Shown here: positions 1 through 10,339 of the stretch, piece after piece | Position numbering within the stretch: position 1 is the first letter of the stretch | Layout: every line of letters starts with the position of its first letter | Source: Gnetum montanum | Lineage: Eukaryota; Streptophyta; Gnetopsida; Gnetales; Gnetaceae | Length of the DNA: 64,000 bases | Direction: 5' to 3' | Assembly (NCBI GenBank): GCA_015680685.1 | Contig: MNCI01006534.1 | Span: forward strand, 280,253-344,252 | The notes under the pieces: model-generated | What the model saw: the letters and a program-made list of their open reading frames with translations, nothing else | Told to the model about the DNA's origin: nothing | Databases searched by the model: none | Made by a program: the position numbers and the translations under genes

Positions 1-270
1 CCGATTAGTGGCCCTGTTTTCAAATGAAATTTACAAGGCCTATAACAAAAAACAACATGATCTTAGGATTCGGAAGGTCACCTTAGATGTGGAGACAAGG
101 TGTTGTATTGGAACCCCTCACATGTATCCCAACCGACCAAATTTCAAACACTATGGGAGGGACTTTATATTGTCTCCGAAACCTTCCCATCCAGGGCCTT
201 GCTCATTCACAAACGTAGGGACCCCACCAGAACACAGTTAGTCAATTGCCAACAACTAAAGCCTTTCTGT
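1..270 (+). pseudogene. C-terminal end of gypsy pol (integrase tail), broken
   Basis: Two overlapping + frames, 8-241 and 100-270, together give a typical integrase C-terminal tail. Readable pieces are ALFSNEIYKAYNKK and KFQTLWEGLYIV, ending in VNCQQLKPFC. The block W-E-G-x-Y-x-V followed about 35 residues later by N-x-x-x-L-K-x-F is the usual end of plant gypsy polyproteins, where this part of integrase contacts DNA or the target. A frameshift near 100-130 separates the halves, so no intact protein is possible. The catalytic core would lie upstream of the window. Recognition is by pattern only. Confidence 0.6.
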
Positions 271-900
271 GAGCTCCACGCAACCAGTGCCACCGCCTCG
301 TCATCACTCGGTCGGCCACGTTCCATTTTTTGTGTCTCCTCCTTTCCACCTAGTCGTGGGGGAGACCGTCATCCTTGCTGATCCATTTCACTACATCCCC
401 TCACCATTTTGTAATTTTTTTTTGTTTTACACTTTTTGTTTTTCACCATCGTTCCATTGTGCCTATTCCATTTTCGTGTAATTGCTAAGACGTCATCGTA
501 TTATCTTCAGGTGTCTGGCGCGGTTGGTTTTCGTTACGATGGGTACTGTATAGTCTTCCACGTTATCTGGCTCCCACCATTGCATAGTTGTCTTTGGATT
601 TTACGTTTGTTTTCACTTCATAAACTCGGCAGTAAGTCCACGTCATTCACCCATTCACCATTCCATGGTTTTCCTTCTGTTGTGAGCATGCAACCCCTTC
701 ACTTAAAAACATTTTAATTAATGTGTGACTTGTGTAGTTCCCAAACTCAGGGATGACCCAATGGTTTGAATCAGGTGTGACTTCAAGGGGAATGCTTTAT
801 TCGTCGTTCTGTTCTGTTCCTTAGGTTGCTAGTGTGCCCTTACGGATTTCCTACCACTCCAAGTGTCTCTCTCCACGGAAATTTCTGGGCAGTTCGAGCT

Positions 901-1040
901 TGCATGGTGTGGTCCTCAGAAAAAAAATGAGGATTCAAAGCGCACCCCTTGGTTGGATGCATGCGAACATGCATGGGTCTTTGCATGGTGTGGTTCCCCC
1001 AAACAAGAAAAACTGTGTGGGAATTCAAAGCACACCGCTT
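901..1040 (+). repeat. Imperfect direct repeat in element 1 spacer
   Basis: Two copies start with TGCATGGTGTGGT (901 and 982) and end with ATTCAAAGCRCACC-type sequence (near 945 and 1035). They are separated by about 30 bp rich in ATGCAT steps. Confidence 0.55.
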
Positions 1041-1779
1041 AGACTGCCTCTCACGGGCCCCACGCACTAGTTATGGGCCTTCCTTGGTCCCCTCTAACTT
1101 CGTCCCGTTTCACTTCCTTCTTCTCACATTTCTTGGAGTGGTGGTTCTCTGTGGGGTCATTCTTGCTTCCTTGGGGGATGGTCGGGACTTCGTCTATTGT
1201 TACGATGTCACTGATTGCGGATGGTTTTGGGTCTGACTTTAGGAAAGGCTCTACCGGGTCACTTAACCACAATCGCACATGGGGTTTTATGTGGCCTACA
1301 ATCAGAATTTCCATTTCCTCCTCTCCCTCTGTTCCCACTTCTCTCCGTACTCACCTCACTACCCTTTTTATGTTTTGTGTGTTCATCGTGGTTTCTGTAG
1401 GCTTCTCATGCCTTGGCGGGCTCTCTTGGTTTAGAGTCTTAACTGGCCAACACCATTTCTTGGCACCCGGGCCCACGGACCCTGGTGTTGAGGGTATGCA
1501 GGGGCTACAAAGGCTATTGCCTGCTATGGGGAGGACCCACCTACATATTCCTAGTCCCACTTGTTAAGCCTCCCATCCTGTGGATTTCTTGGTCAACTAG
1601 TTTCAATGTCCCATCGTTTGATTTCTTCCTCGCGGAGTTCTTTTTGAGTCTTGTTCTCCAATTTTGCCTCTCTTTCGCACTCCATTACCTTCCTCATGTC
1701 CTCAGCCATGACCAGGCCTTTCATGTGCTTCAACCGCTCCAATTTGGTTTTTCAAATTCATTGTTAGGGTGTTTTATGG

Positions 1780-1865
1780 GTTGGTCAACGCTGGTCAACG
1801 GGTGTACAGGACTGTGTATACGGGGCCTCGTCAACGCAGCGCCCAACCCCTATATATACACCCGC
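1780..1865 (+). promoter_or_regulatory. Candidate internal promoter of element 1
   Basis: A TATA box (CTATATATACA, about 1848-1858) follows a cluster of TGGTCAACG, GTGTATACGGGGCC and CCTCGTCAACGC. The U3 of this element's own LTR carries close relatives in the same order before its TATA box: ATGTATACACGGCC, GTGTCGACGCGGG and CCTCGTTTACGC (5365-5450). The site is about 340 bp upstream of the extra ORF. A promoter role is inference. A nested solo LTR is the main alternative, but no LTR termini were found. Confidence 0.45.
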
Positions 1866-2194
1866 TGCGCTTTGCATTTTCATCATTTGGGATCCAAATT
1901 GAGGGGAGTTTTTGCCATTTTTTCTGCCTACCCTTTCCAACGCACCTACATTCCATCACGTGTCCACATCAACTGATCTTTGCCTTTTTCAGCACCCGGA
2001 GGTATGCCCTTAGTCATGGGGGGGTGGTGCCTTTGTGTAATTAATTAATTAGTTTGTTAATTACGAAAACTTTGGCCCTAACCCATAAATTAGTGCTCCG
2101 GAAGACTTAATGGTGTGCCTGTGCCAAGAAAGTATATACGGACCATCTTAAGCTACTTATGAACGGTCTAACGGGCGGTTATGTTTGATTACAG

Positions 2195-5067
2195 ATGGCA
2201 CCCAAACCGAGGTACCCAAGGGACGAAGGCACCCAAGGGATGAAGGACTGTCACAACCAAGGGACAAGCGCCCACGTACGGGAAGGGGACGAAGTGTGCA
2301 ACCGCCAGAGCATGCGGAGGGCTTTCATGCAACTGGGCCCTTCTGCGAAAGACTTGACGTGGAATCTGTTCATTAGATTTCCGAAGAGGAGATTCCTGGT
2401 GAGCAATTGCTCGGGGATGAGACTCCTGGGATAGCACCATGGCTTGAGGTCACCCTGACCCAAGCCTACCTTGATGCTATCACGCCACGCGAAATGCAGC
2501 GAATGGTCCTTCAAGACGTAAATTTTGGACCATTCCTTGAGAACGCGCCAAAAGACGTGAGGCTCCAACTGCAGAACTCTCCGATGTGGCCGATCATCAC
2601 AACCAGTGGTGAATGGTACTTAAGAGAAACTTATCTCTTCTAGGCGAATCGGCAACCAAGGTCTAGAGTAAGAATCAAAGACATTTATGTCTCTTACTCT
2701 TTAGAGGCGATAGCGCAGACTCTGGGGTTGCCTGAAATTGGGGCAGATGTGGTAGAAATTCCAAAGCAGGCCGATCCAGAAGTAAAGGCGTAATGGACCA
2801 AACGGTGCTACGGGGTAGAGCGCAAGGAATTCGGCTCCTTAACCACGGCGGAGAGAGTGTACTCAAAGATTGCGTCTTACCACCTGAACCCAACGGTAAG
2901 ACCCAGTAAAATCACAGCCTTCTCCGCTCGTGCGTGTGCTGCCTTGAGTGGGAAATTCCCCATGAGTCTTCCACAACTGCTGTTTCTGGAGATCGAAAAG
3001 AGGTTCACTGATAACGGATGTGGAAGACTAGCTCTCCCCTTTCCCTGCCTAATTCGAAAGTTGTGCAAACGGGCAGGGATAGCACGATATTCCAATGATG
3101 TAGTCCAGTGTGACCCAATTGCCTCGTGGCTAGAGATGATGAAAGATAAAACTCCTGCCGGCACACAGACAGAGAAGAAGCAGCAACCACCTCCACCACC
3201 TGCACAAACAATGCAGCCGGGCTCGCAAACCACCGCAGAATACATCTGCGAGATCCGGGAAATGCTCTTGAGCTAGCAAGAGCAATCTAGTAGGATTGGT
3301 GGAGGAGAAGACCCTTCAGTCTATCGCCCTGCCATGAGCCACCTGGAGCAAGTGGCTCAATCAGTTAGCTTGCTTGAAAGGGCAGGGTCGATATTCGCCG
3401 CCGCCCGAGCACAAGTTCCAACCAGAACAGATCCAAGCATCTGAGATGTAACAACCTCAACCCAACAATTATTCCCCGAAATCTCAAGGAATGCTACTAT
3501 CTTCTCGGTATGCTTGGAAGATGGTGAAGAGGTGACGGTTCTGGTGATGCAGCACCAAGGACAGGAAGTTGCGGCCGAAGTGGTTGCTGACACAATTGCT
3601 ATAGCTCTCAATGCACTGGCAGCACGTATACCAAACATTCATGGACTACAAGATGTATAGGTGTTTGCAGGAACTTCGCGTAGCCAAATTGACGCAGCCC
3701 AACATGAACAGCTGTTGGACTGATTGGTGGGAACCGGGCAACTGCTTCCGGATGTCTTCAACCTTCCAGACAACATTATTGCAACCCAGTCGGAGTTGCT
3801 CTCGACAAGGGGCAAGAGCCTCGTTTTGAAAGGGCAACTTGAAGCTGCTCAAGTTGCTTGTCTGCGCTTGGCAATTGAGGTAGCCTAATTAAGAGCCCAA
3901 CTTGCCGATCCAGCCATCCTCAACCGCGAAATCACCAGAGATGAAGCTTTTCAACAACTTCAACTTAAACTTCAGGTCGTTGAGGATGTGCGAGAGACGG
4001 TGATCTTTGACAAGTCCTCGGCAGACGCTCGAGCATATTACTTAGAAAAGGACTTGGCAGAGGTTCGCCAGGAGAACGTGCGGCTGACCGCGAAGGTTCA
4101 TCGCTTGCACAATGTTGGTGCAGAGAACGAACACATGAAAAATTTCGTCCACCAACAGCAGGAGGAGCTAGCCAGGGTGAATGCTGACATAAGAAGGTTG
4201 ACTGCTGAAAATCGAAATCTGTCAATGGAGGAGGTTTGGGCATTGCGACAAAAGTCTGCAATTGAAATTGCTGCTTGGAAGAACGAGGCCCTGAAATTCG
4301 AAAAAGTCAAAAATCATTACAGGGACCAAGTGGGATTGTAGAAGGAGGTAAATGAGAAGCACATTCAAGTCGCCAAAGCCAAGATGAACCAAGTGCTCCA
4401 GCAGCTCCGAGAGGAAGGCGATGTATGGCAAGCTATCTTCGATGGGTTGAATGACTACAATAAAGTTGAAATCCGCCTAAAGGAGCTGCAGATTGAGGAG
4501 ATGATAGAATATATGGAGTTGGCCAACCTTCGATATGCAAACCTGGCTATGTTCACAGCTAGGAGATCGTGGTCAGAATTGGAAAAACAAGTGGCCGCCT
4601 CGTATTCCCTATACGAGGGAGAGTTTTAGGTGCACAAGGCGACAAAACAAAAGCTAGCAACAGCAAACGTGGAACTTGAGGTCCTCCGCACAAGCTTTGA
4701 AGGACAACGTATAGTTGCAGAGGATCTGGGCCGTAGAATGAATGACTACTAGCAGCTGCAGGCATCAATCTGAGCGTTCAACATCGAATGTAAGCAGTTC
4801 ACAGCCTGGTTTGTCAACCTAAAAGAACTCCTTCCGGCGCTGCCATGCCCTTGGGAGGTTCCAGTTCCAGCACACATTGAAGAAGCTGCATGGACAATGA
4901 ACGATCTCAGAAGCAAAGAAGAAAAAATGAGGGCTCTCTTGGAGGCTTTTTGGCTGCCTCTAGAAGTTGCAGCTGTTGCGGAGCAATCGTCATCTGTGCC
5001 GCCACCAACGCATGGGCCAGAGGTTGGAGAAGGTCCGTCAAAACCACCGCCCCCAGGGACGGTGTGA
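2195..5067 (+). pseudogene. Extra ORF of element 1 (plant-transposon domain plus coiled coil), decayed
   Basis: The ATG at 2195 (start MAPKPRYPRDEG) is matched by the ATG at 57091 of element 2 (MAPKCGQQEG), which supports this start. Reading through several stops and frameshifts gives: a variable basic N-terminus; a globular part (2440-3150) with GEWYLRETYLF, SYSLEAIAQTLGLPE, NPTVRPSKITAFSARA and LPFPCLIRKLCKRAG; an acidic/Pro linker; a long coiled coil (about 3820-4930, e.g. LAEVRQENVRLTAKV and IEYMELANLRYANLAM); and a Pro-rich tail. The globular part resembles the 'putative plant transposon protein' domain often found with Athila-like elements. Its biochemical role is not known to me. It occupies the env position, but I see no signal peptide or membrane segment. 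Confidence 0.65.
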
Positions 5068-5305
5068 TTGTCTCCAGCAATTTTGTGCATCATCCTACAC
5101 AGCAGAGGCTCCAGGACCAGCGAGGTGTTCAATTTTGTCTCTAAATACCGTCATTTTTGTAACTTATCCTCCTCTGTAACTCGGGCACTTGGTCAATTTC
5201 ATGTTGTGTCATATGTGTGTCATGTATGTGTTTAAGTTATGTGTGTTGTAAATAAGAATCCATACGTTCCAAATTTTAAAGTAACTCGCGGATGAGTTTT
5301 TGCTC

Positions 5306-5318
5306 AGTCGTGGGGGTA
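5306..5318 (+). promoter_or_regulatory. Polypurine tract of element 1
   Basis: AGTCGTGGGGGTA lies directly before the LTR start TGATGAAG. Element 2 has the same tract directly before its 3' LTR (54105-54117, minus strand). In LTR elements this purine run primes plus-strand DNA synthesis. Confidence 0.75.
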
Positions 5319-5457
5319 TGATGAAGTGTCATTCAGTCAATGCATCGACTGGGCCACGTATATGAGGCCATGTATACACGGCCGTGTCGACGCGGGCCCA
5401 TCGACATAGGCTCCCTGCGTCGACGTGGCCTCGTTTACGCAACTACCTATCCCGGCC

Positions 5458-5465
5458 TATAAATA
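5458..5465 (+). promoter_or_regulatory. TATA box in LTR of element 1
   Basis: TATAAATA preceded by GGCC, about 140 bp into the LTR. This is the usual place for the RNA polymerase II promoter in plant LTRs. Confidence 0.6.
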
Positions 5466-5613
5466 AGAGGGCCTTTCGCCTCATTTAGGCACCTTTTGAG
5501 TAGTTGTAGCGAAGCTCTTGTAGTTTGTTCCCGCAGGAGAGAGAATATTTTCCAAGTGCCCATAGCAGGTGTAAGAAAGTGATCAGCTCTTTATTCGAGC
5601 GTTGATGTATCTG

Positions 5614-5653
5614 AGCCCATTGGCATGACGACAAGCCCATTGGCATGACGACA
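5614..5653 (+). repeat. 20 bp tandem duplication in LTR of element 1
   Basis: Two perfect adjacent copies of AGCCCATTGGCATGACGACA. Confidence 0.9.
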
Positions 5654-6251
5654 ATAAAGACGAACTATTCAAGCATTCCTTGTAGCATTTGGACTTAGCT
5701 ATTTTATGCATTCAATAGTTTAATATGTTTATGCTTTATTAGTTACTTATTAATTACTTAAGTTTTTGTTATTATGATTTCAATCGCTATTGTTCATTCG
5801 TAGTTCTTAAAAGCCATAAGTACGACCATCTCGAACGTAACTCAAACACTTGGTAAACCCAGTGACGCTTAATGTCTGGTAACACAGAAGTGTTAGGAGA
5901 TGCTCAGGACGTGCTCGGAAGATGGGACCAGGTACTTATGTTAGAAATAGTTAAATATTTAGATTAAGATATTTTTAGATTAATTAATATTCTAGCCTTA
6001 CTTTTCAAGATAATTAGCTGCCCAAAGAGATAATTAAAAAGCTATAAAAATCATTAGCCTTAGTCTCGCTTAACCATTGTAAACAGAACCTCACAAGTGA
6101 GATTAGGATGACAATGACCGTTCTAACCCAAGGTTTCACTGGTTAGAGTCTGGTGTATGTTAAGTGCTTACAGTTTGCGGATTTTGACCAAGTCGCGCGT
6201 GAACGCTCGTGATTCGTATGGTTGGGTGTAGGGGTACCTAGCCGCTCATCA

Positions 6252-8092
6252 AATATCAATTCATTAGTCCAACTTTGCGTAGTTCATGTAGATTTTAGGC
6301 TGAGTCTAGGGGATATGATAGTTGTAAGAGGATATGGGTAAATAGACCTAACGTGCATATATGTAGGTGTTAAGATTATTTGAGAGGTGATGGTTCAATA
6401 GACCTGAAACATATAGTACACATGTAGGCTTTGTGCCCAACTCACTTCATCCTTTAATTCAAGTATGTGTGTGTATTTTTTGGGAGCAGATGGAAAACCC
6501 TGGATTTATAGTGGCCGAGTCACAACAACAATGCATAATAAAAATTTTGGATACATATTCCAAAGAACATTGAATATCATTCATGATGCTAGAGATATTA
6601 TGAAACTATGAATCATAACATAAAATAGAATTAGTTTAGGAAATGGATTCATCTTTGATTTGAAAATTCCTTCTATAACATGGTAGGTCTTGCCACAACA
6701 CCAAGATGCTTGTCCACACTAATTTTGGGTGACACTGCTTTTGCTGCAAAGGCACATGTTTCTTTTATCAGGGTGCACAGTAGGAATAAAGTCCTTCTTA
6801 GCTCCTATGATTTGAAATTTGAAACTCCAAATTTTTCTAAAATAGTGACCACAAGTCCACAATGATTTGAGGTCACCCATGGTGAAAATTGTGAGACCAT
6901 GAGTCATGGACAGGTTGTGTTAAATTCACCATGGGTCATGGTTAGGTCATAATGCTTGCAAAATAGTGAAAAATTCAAAATTAAGTATACCACAATTTCA
7001 GGTACAGGTTATGGTGGTTGATTTGGCCCCTGTATCATTTTGTAGTTAAACTTCCAATTGACCACAAGTGGACCACAAGTCATGGTCTAGTTTTGTGTTT
7101 ACCATGAGTTGTGGTTTGCAAGATCATGACTCGTGGTGAGGTTGTGGTTTGCATGAACATGGCTTGTGGTGAGGTTGTGGTTTGAAACCTAAAACAAATT
7201 ACAACACGTGACAATTTTAGGACGAAAATTACAACTAAATTATGCCCAAACAAGGGTAGACAAGTTAGAAAAATGTGTGTTGGCCTTTATACAATAGATT
7301 TGAGGTCTTTAAGTGACAAATTACATCAATAAACTTGTGGAATTTGGGAATAATGCCTTGAGTTACAACTTCAATACAACTTGAGAAATTTGAACACCAA
7401 CACCTTCAAGTCAGATCTAAATATGACTACAATTGCTTAGATTTAGGCTATACAACCAAGGACACTTGTTTCAATAGGCTTGATGGCCTTACACACATCA
7501 AATGACTTCAAATTCAACTAAGGAGAGAGAGTATGCAATGAAACCTTAAGAGAGCTTCATTACAACCAAATTATCATGGAATTCGCTTGAAATGGGCTTT
7601 AAAACATGTGCAAAACATAAATTCTCAATGCCTTTAACTCTTAGGGCAGGAATGAACAAGAATCCTCCTTAGAATTTAAGCTTTCAACGTTCAAATTGCT
7701 CTAAACATCCACTATGAGCATATACCTTGAACTTACGAAAGTAGACATGAAACTAAAATGAAAAGCATGCTATAAACATCAAATTGAACATGTAAATGAA
7801 ACATAAAACATGAGTAACTTCAAAATCCTTGCAAGAACTTGTGAGAATGCAAGGGTTTGTATGGCTGGAGGGAGAAATTGTAGAACTCATTATGAGGGAA
7901 TTGTGAGTGAGCTTGAGAGATTGAGAGGCATTGAGGGATGCTTCAATTGTGAGAGCTCGTGCTTGTAAGAATGCAAGAAGGGAGATGAGGAACTCAAGCA
8001 AGCTTGTTTGCACATACACAAGATGAAGGAAAGGGAGAGCTCTTTTATTCAATGCATAAAATGCCCAAGGCAAGTACAAAGAGAGTGCTTCA
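6252..8092. other. Unassigned AT-rich DNA
   Basis: No gene is recognised. The stretch 6840-7180 repeats short phrases such as GTGGTGAGGTTGTGGTTTG and CCATGGGTCATGG. Similar wording recurs near 51690-51790. This suggests an old unclassified repeat. Confidence 0.4.
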
Positions 8093-9172
8093 CCCCTATT
8101 TATACCTTTGGGATGGAAGATTTTTCCCCTTTTGCCATGAGTCCAACATGAAGGCTTTTAGTGCCTTTTTGGGGTGAAGGCCTTTTAAAAATAGCTCTTA
8201 ACCTAACCTTTTCTCTTTTGTCTTTAACAACAAAACATAAAACTTTTAACTTCCATGATGACCCAACAACATCAAAACAAAACATAAAAGATTTTCACTA
8301 TAACTATGACTCAACTCAACATAGGAAATAGAGATGAGGTAGGAGTAGGAGATGTGACCACACATTCACACTATTTCTAACATCTTTGTTCCTGTAATAT
8401 ATACCAAACACACCATGGTAAAGCTTTCCAAACTTTAGTTCTATCTTTATTCAATTCTCTTTGGTGCTAGACCTCAATGAAATTAGCTATATTCTATGAA
8501 GATGGTTGAATATGTCTTGAGACCCGTTGAAAATGTTGCCCCAATGAAATCACAAAAGGATGTTGATACAATAGATGATTTAGTGTCTTTGGCACCTATG
8601 AGCAAAAAGTGCAATTGTTATTTTGTATAATACCCCTATTCATACTTTTGGGATGGAAGATTTTGCCCCTTTTGCCATGAGTCAAACATGAAGGATTTTA
8701 GCACCTTTTTGGGGTGAAGGCCTTTTAAAAATAGCTCTCAACCTAACCTTCTCTCTTTGGTCTTTAACAACACAACATGAAACTTCTAACTTCTATGATG
8801 ACCCAACAATGTCAAAACAAAACATAAAAGACTACCACTATAACTATGACTCAACTCAACATAGGAAATAGAGATGAGGTAGGAGTAGGGGATGAGATCA
8901 CACATTCATACTATTTCTATCATCTTTGTTCCCATAATGTATACCAAACACACTATGGTAAGGCTTTCCAAACTTTAGTTTTATCTTTATTCAATTCTCT
9001 TTGGTGCTAGACCTCAATGAAATTAGCTATATTCTATGAAGATGGTTGAGTATGTCTTAAGACCCTTTGAAAATGTTGCCTTAATGAAATTGCAAAAGGA
9101 TGTTGATATAATAGATGATTGAGTGTCTTTGGCAACTATGAGCAAAACGTGCAATTGTTATTTTGTATAATA
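8093..9172. repeat. 540 bp tandem duplication
   Basis: Two diverged copies, 8093-8632 and 8633-9172. Both start CCCCTATT and end TTTTGTATAATAC, and they align along their whole length with scattered substitutions. Copy 1 holds a minus-strand TATA box that is mutated in copy 2. Confidence 0.85.
8097..8104 (-). promoter_or_regulatory. Candidate minus-strand TATA box (old LTR promoter?)
   Basis: On the minus strand, GGTATAAATAGGGG is followed by a short leader and AATAAAAGAGCTC (near 8040). This layout is typical of an LTR promoter and poly(A) signal. The 540 bp duplication would be the U3. The second copy reads TATGAATA and is probably dead. No LTR termini or partner were found. Confidence 0.35.
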
Positions 9173-9471
9173 CCTTAGTGGCAAAGGTAATTCTTGGTTG
9201 GTAGTCTTCCCATGATAGCTTTAACTATAAATAATCTTAGACAAGAGGTGTAAGTCTTGTTAGTAAAAGAAAATAGAAATACAACCTACTGTAGCTTTGT
9301 TAATGTTTGGTAAACATTTTGTAATTGATAGGTGTTTCATTTCACTTCCAAACATTATTTTGGAAAGAGGCATATTGGGACAACCAAGGTTTTTTTTTTT
9401 TTTTTTTTGGGAAGCATTCGGGATGTTATAACTGAAAAATGCAAAATATGTTACAAGAGATTATAATTGGT

Positions 9472-9490
9472 GGGCCATCAGAAATGGCCC
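9472..9490 (-). promoter_or_regulatory. 3' UTR stem-loop of LINE A
   Basis: The inverted repeat GGGCCAT/ATGGCCC closes a 5-base loop about 65 bp from the poly(A) tail. The same hairpin is found at 28237-28256 and 34656-34674, with a G-U pair in the latter. In LINEs, 3' hairpins can be the recognition site for reverse transcriptase; that role here is inferred. Confidence 0.55.
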
Positions 9491-9516
9491 NGGTAGGCAC
9501 AGTCGGGGCACTCTAG

Positions 9517-10067
9517 CTCGTGGACGATATCAAGAGTGTTCCGATGATCCTCTGTGTCCACAAAACTGGCCGCCTGCTGGATGCCCTGCATGGCCGCCTC
9601 CCGTCTACTTTTGCCCACATGGGAAGCCCCGGCATCGGGGTGGCAGCGCGCTGAGGTTCGGCGGATATATCGTCTGAGTTCAGCCCATGAGCTTTCGCAA
9701 CTGATGCCAAGGGTGAGGTACGGGCAACGCCCCCCTCTCAGCCACTATCTGGTATTGTGCTCGTGGGTGCGTTCCAGCTGTCGCTGCCTCTGTTCCTCCT
9801 CCTCCTGAAGTCGGTCATGCTTTGCCTGCTTCGCCTATTGTTGCTCTCTTCGGGTCTCTTCCTCTTGGGTCAATTCCTCCCTTACTTGGGCCCAGATTTC
9901 GTCAATGAGGCGTCCCTGGCAGCCTCAGCCTTGAGGTCCTGTTGTCTCACCCGTTCCTGCTCACGCTCAGTAAATTGAGCTTCTAGGTCAGCGCGGGCCT
10001 GGGCAAGGGCTTCATTCCATTTTGCTTCCCACTCCTTCCTCTCTACTTCCCTGGCTTCGTCTGCCAC
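9517..10067 (-). pseudogene. LINE A C-terminal coiled coil and J-domain-like module
   Basis: Reading on the minus strand, an upstream frame (9882-10067) gives a Glu/Arg/Gln-rich coiled coil, e.g. EREQERVRQQDLKAEAA. It continues past lesions as EEEEQRQRQLERTHEHNTR, one TAG stop, then WLRGGRCPYLTLGIS. From there, 70 residues (9517-9726) match a DnaJ J domain: LGIS, 19 residues (CESSWAELRRYIRRTSARC), the HPD triad (9634-9642), then AMQGIQQAASFV and EDHRNTLD, equivalent to helices III and IV. In known J proteins HPD stimulates Hsp70 ATPase. Spacing and key residues are seen directly; function is inferred. The TAG, unless it is an assembly error, would sever the module. Confidence 0.6.
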
Positions 10068-10339
10068 CCTCTTTAGAAGCTCTTCGTTCTAGTTTCCCTG
10101 GCTGGAGGTCTCTTGGGGGGGGGGGAAGCCGACATGTCCGGGCGTTCGGGGGGGCATCGCCCCCGCAGGGTTCTCCGACTCCACGCAGCGGTGGATCCCC
10201 AGGGGGGCCAATCACCCCCAGACTGGGCACAGCCGTAGCGTCAAGCAACCTAGGGGGGCGCACCAAGGAGACCCCCCGTGGGGGGGGGGGCAGACGACGA
10301 CGGGTGTTGCCCCCCCTCTGTTCCCCGCCACAGCGCCAA

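Larger units (their letters stand above)
271..2194 (+). other. Untranslated spacer of element 1 between pol and extra ORF
   Basis: No frame stays open with a recognisable product. The spacer holds the motif AGTCGTGGGGG (352-362), an imperfect direct repeat (901-1040), a short stretch near 1520-1545 that resembles element 2 near 57955-57985 on its minus strand (shared TGGGGAGGACCCAC), a TATA region (about 1780-1865), a second motif AGTCATGGGGGGG (2012-2024) and a splice-acceptor-like end (GATTACAG, then ATGG at 2195). Conservation of this order between two elements suggests a function in expressing the downstream ORF. Confidence 0.6.
1..6251 (+). mobile_element. Ty3/gypsy LTR retrotransposon, element 1 (3' part)
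   Basis: The window opens inside this element, so its 5' LTR, gag and most of pol are missing. Visible in order are the C-terminal end of pol (to about 270), a spacer of about 1.9 kb, a decayed extra ORF (2195-5067), a polypurine tract (5306-5318) and a complete 3' LTR (5319-6251). The same spacer, ORF and tract recur on the minus strand in element 2 (53249-61960), which fixes the boundaries. An extra ORF between pol and the 3' LTR is a known trait of the Athila/Tat branch of plant Ty3/gypsy elements. Placement in that branch is inference from layout and from the gag and primer site of element 2. Many stops and frameshifts make this copy inactive. Confidence 0.8.
5319..6251 (+). repeat. 3' LTR of element 1 (933 bp)
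   Basis: The LTR begins TGATGAAGTG and ends CCGCTCATCA. Both ends match element 2's LTR, which starts TGATGAATCG and ends CCACTCATCA. The last 70 bp are clearly homologous, e.g. GGGGTACCTAGCC against GGGTACCTCGCC. U3 carries repeated GTCGAC/GTATAC-type motifs, with a TATAAATA box at 5458-5465. The middle is poorly conserved against element 2, so the two are different subfamilies. The 5' partner LTR and the left target-site copy lie outside the window. The right flank begins AATAT. Confidence 0.75.

Noticed and set aside
2195-5067. Extra ORF as a viral envelope protein
   Set aside because: It sits in the env position, but no signal peptide, membrane span or furin-like site is visible. The content is a plant-transposon domain plus coiled coil.
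7753-8079. 108-aa minus-strand frame
   Set aside because: It lies in the transcribed leader of a promoter-like repeat, has no recognisable domain, and its composition is that of AT-rich DNA.
9554-9978. Plus-strand frames over LINE A as host genes
   Set aside because: They are antisense shadows of the LINE coiled coil and J module, which have recognisable content on the minus strand.
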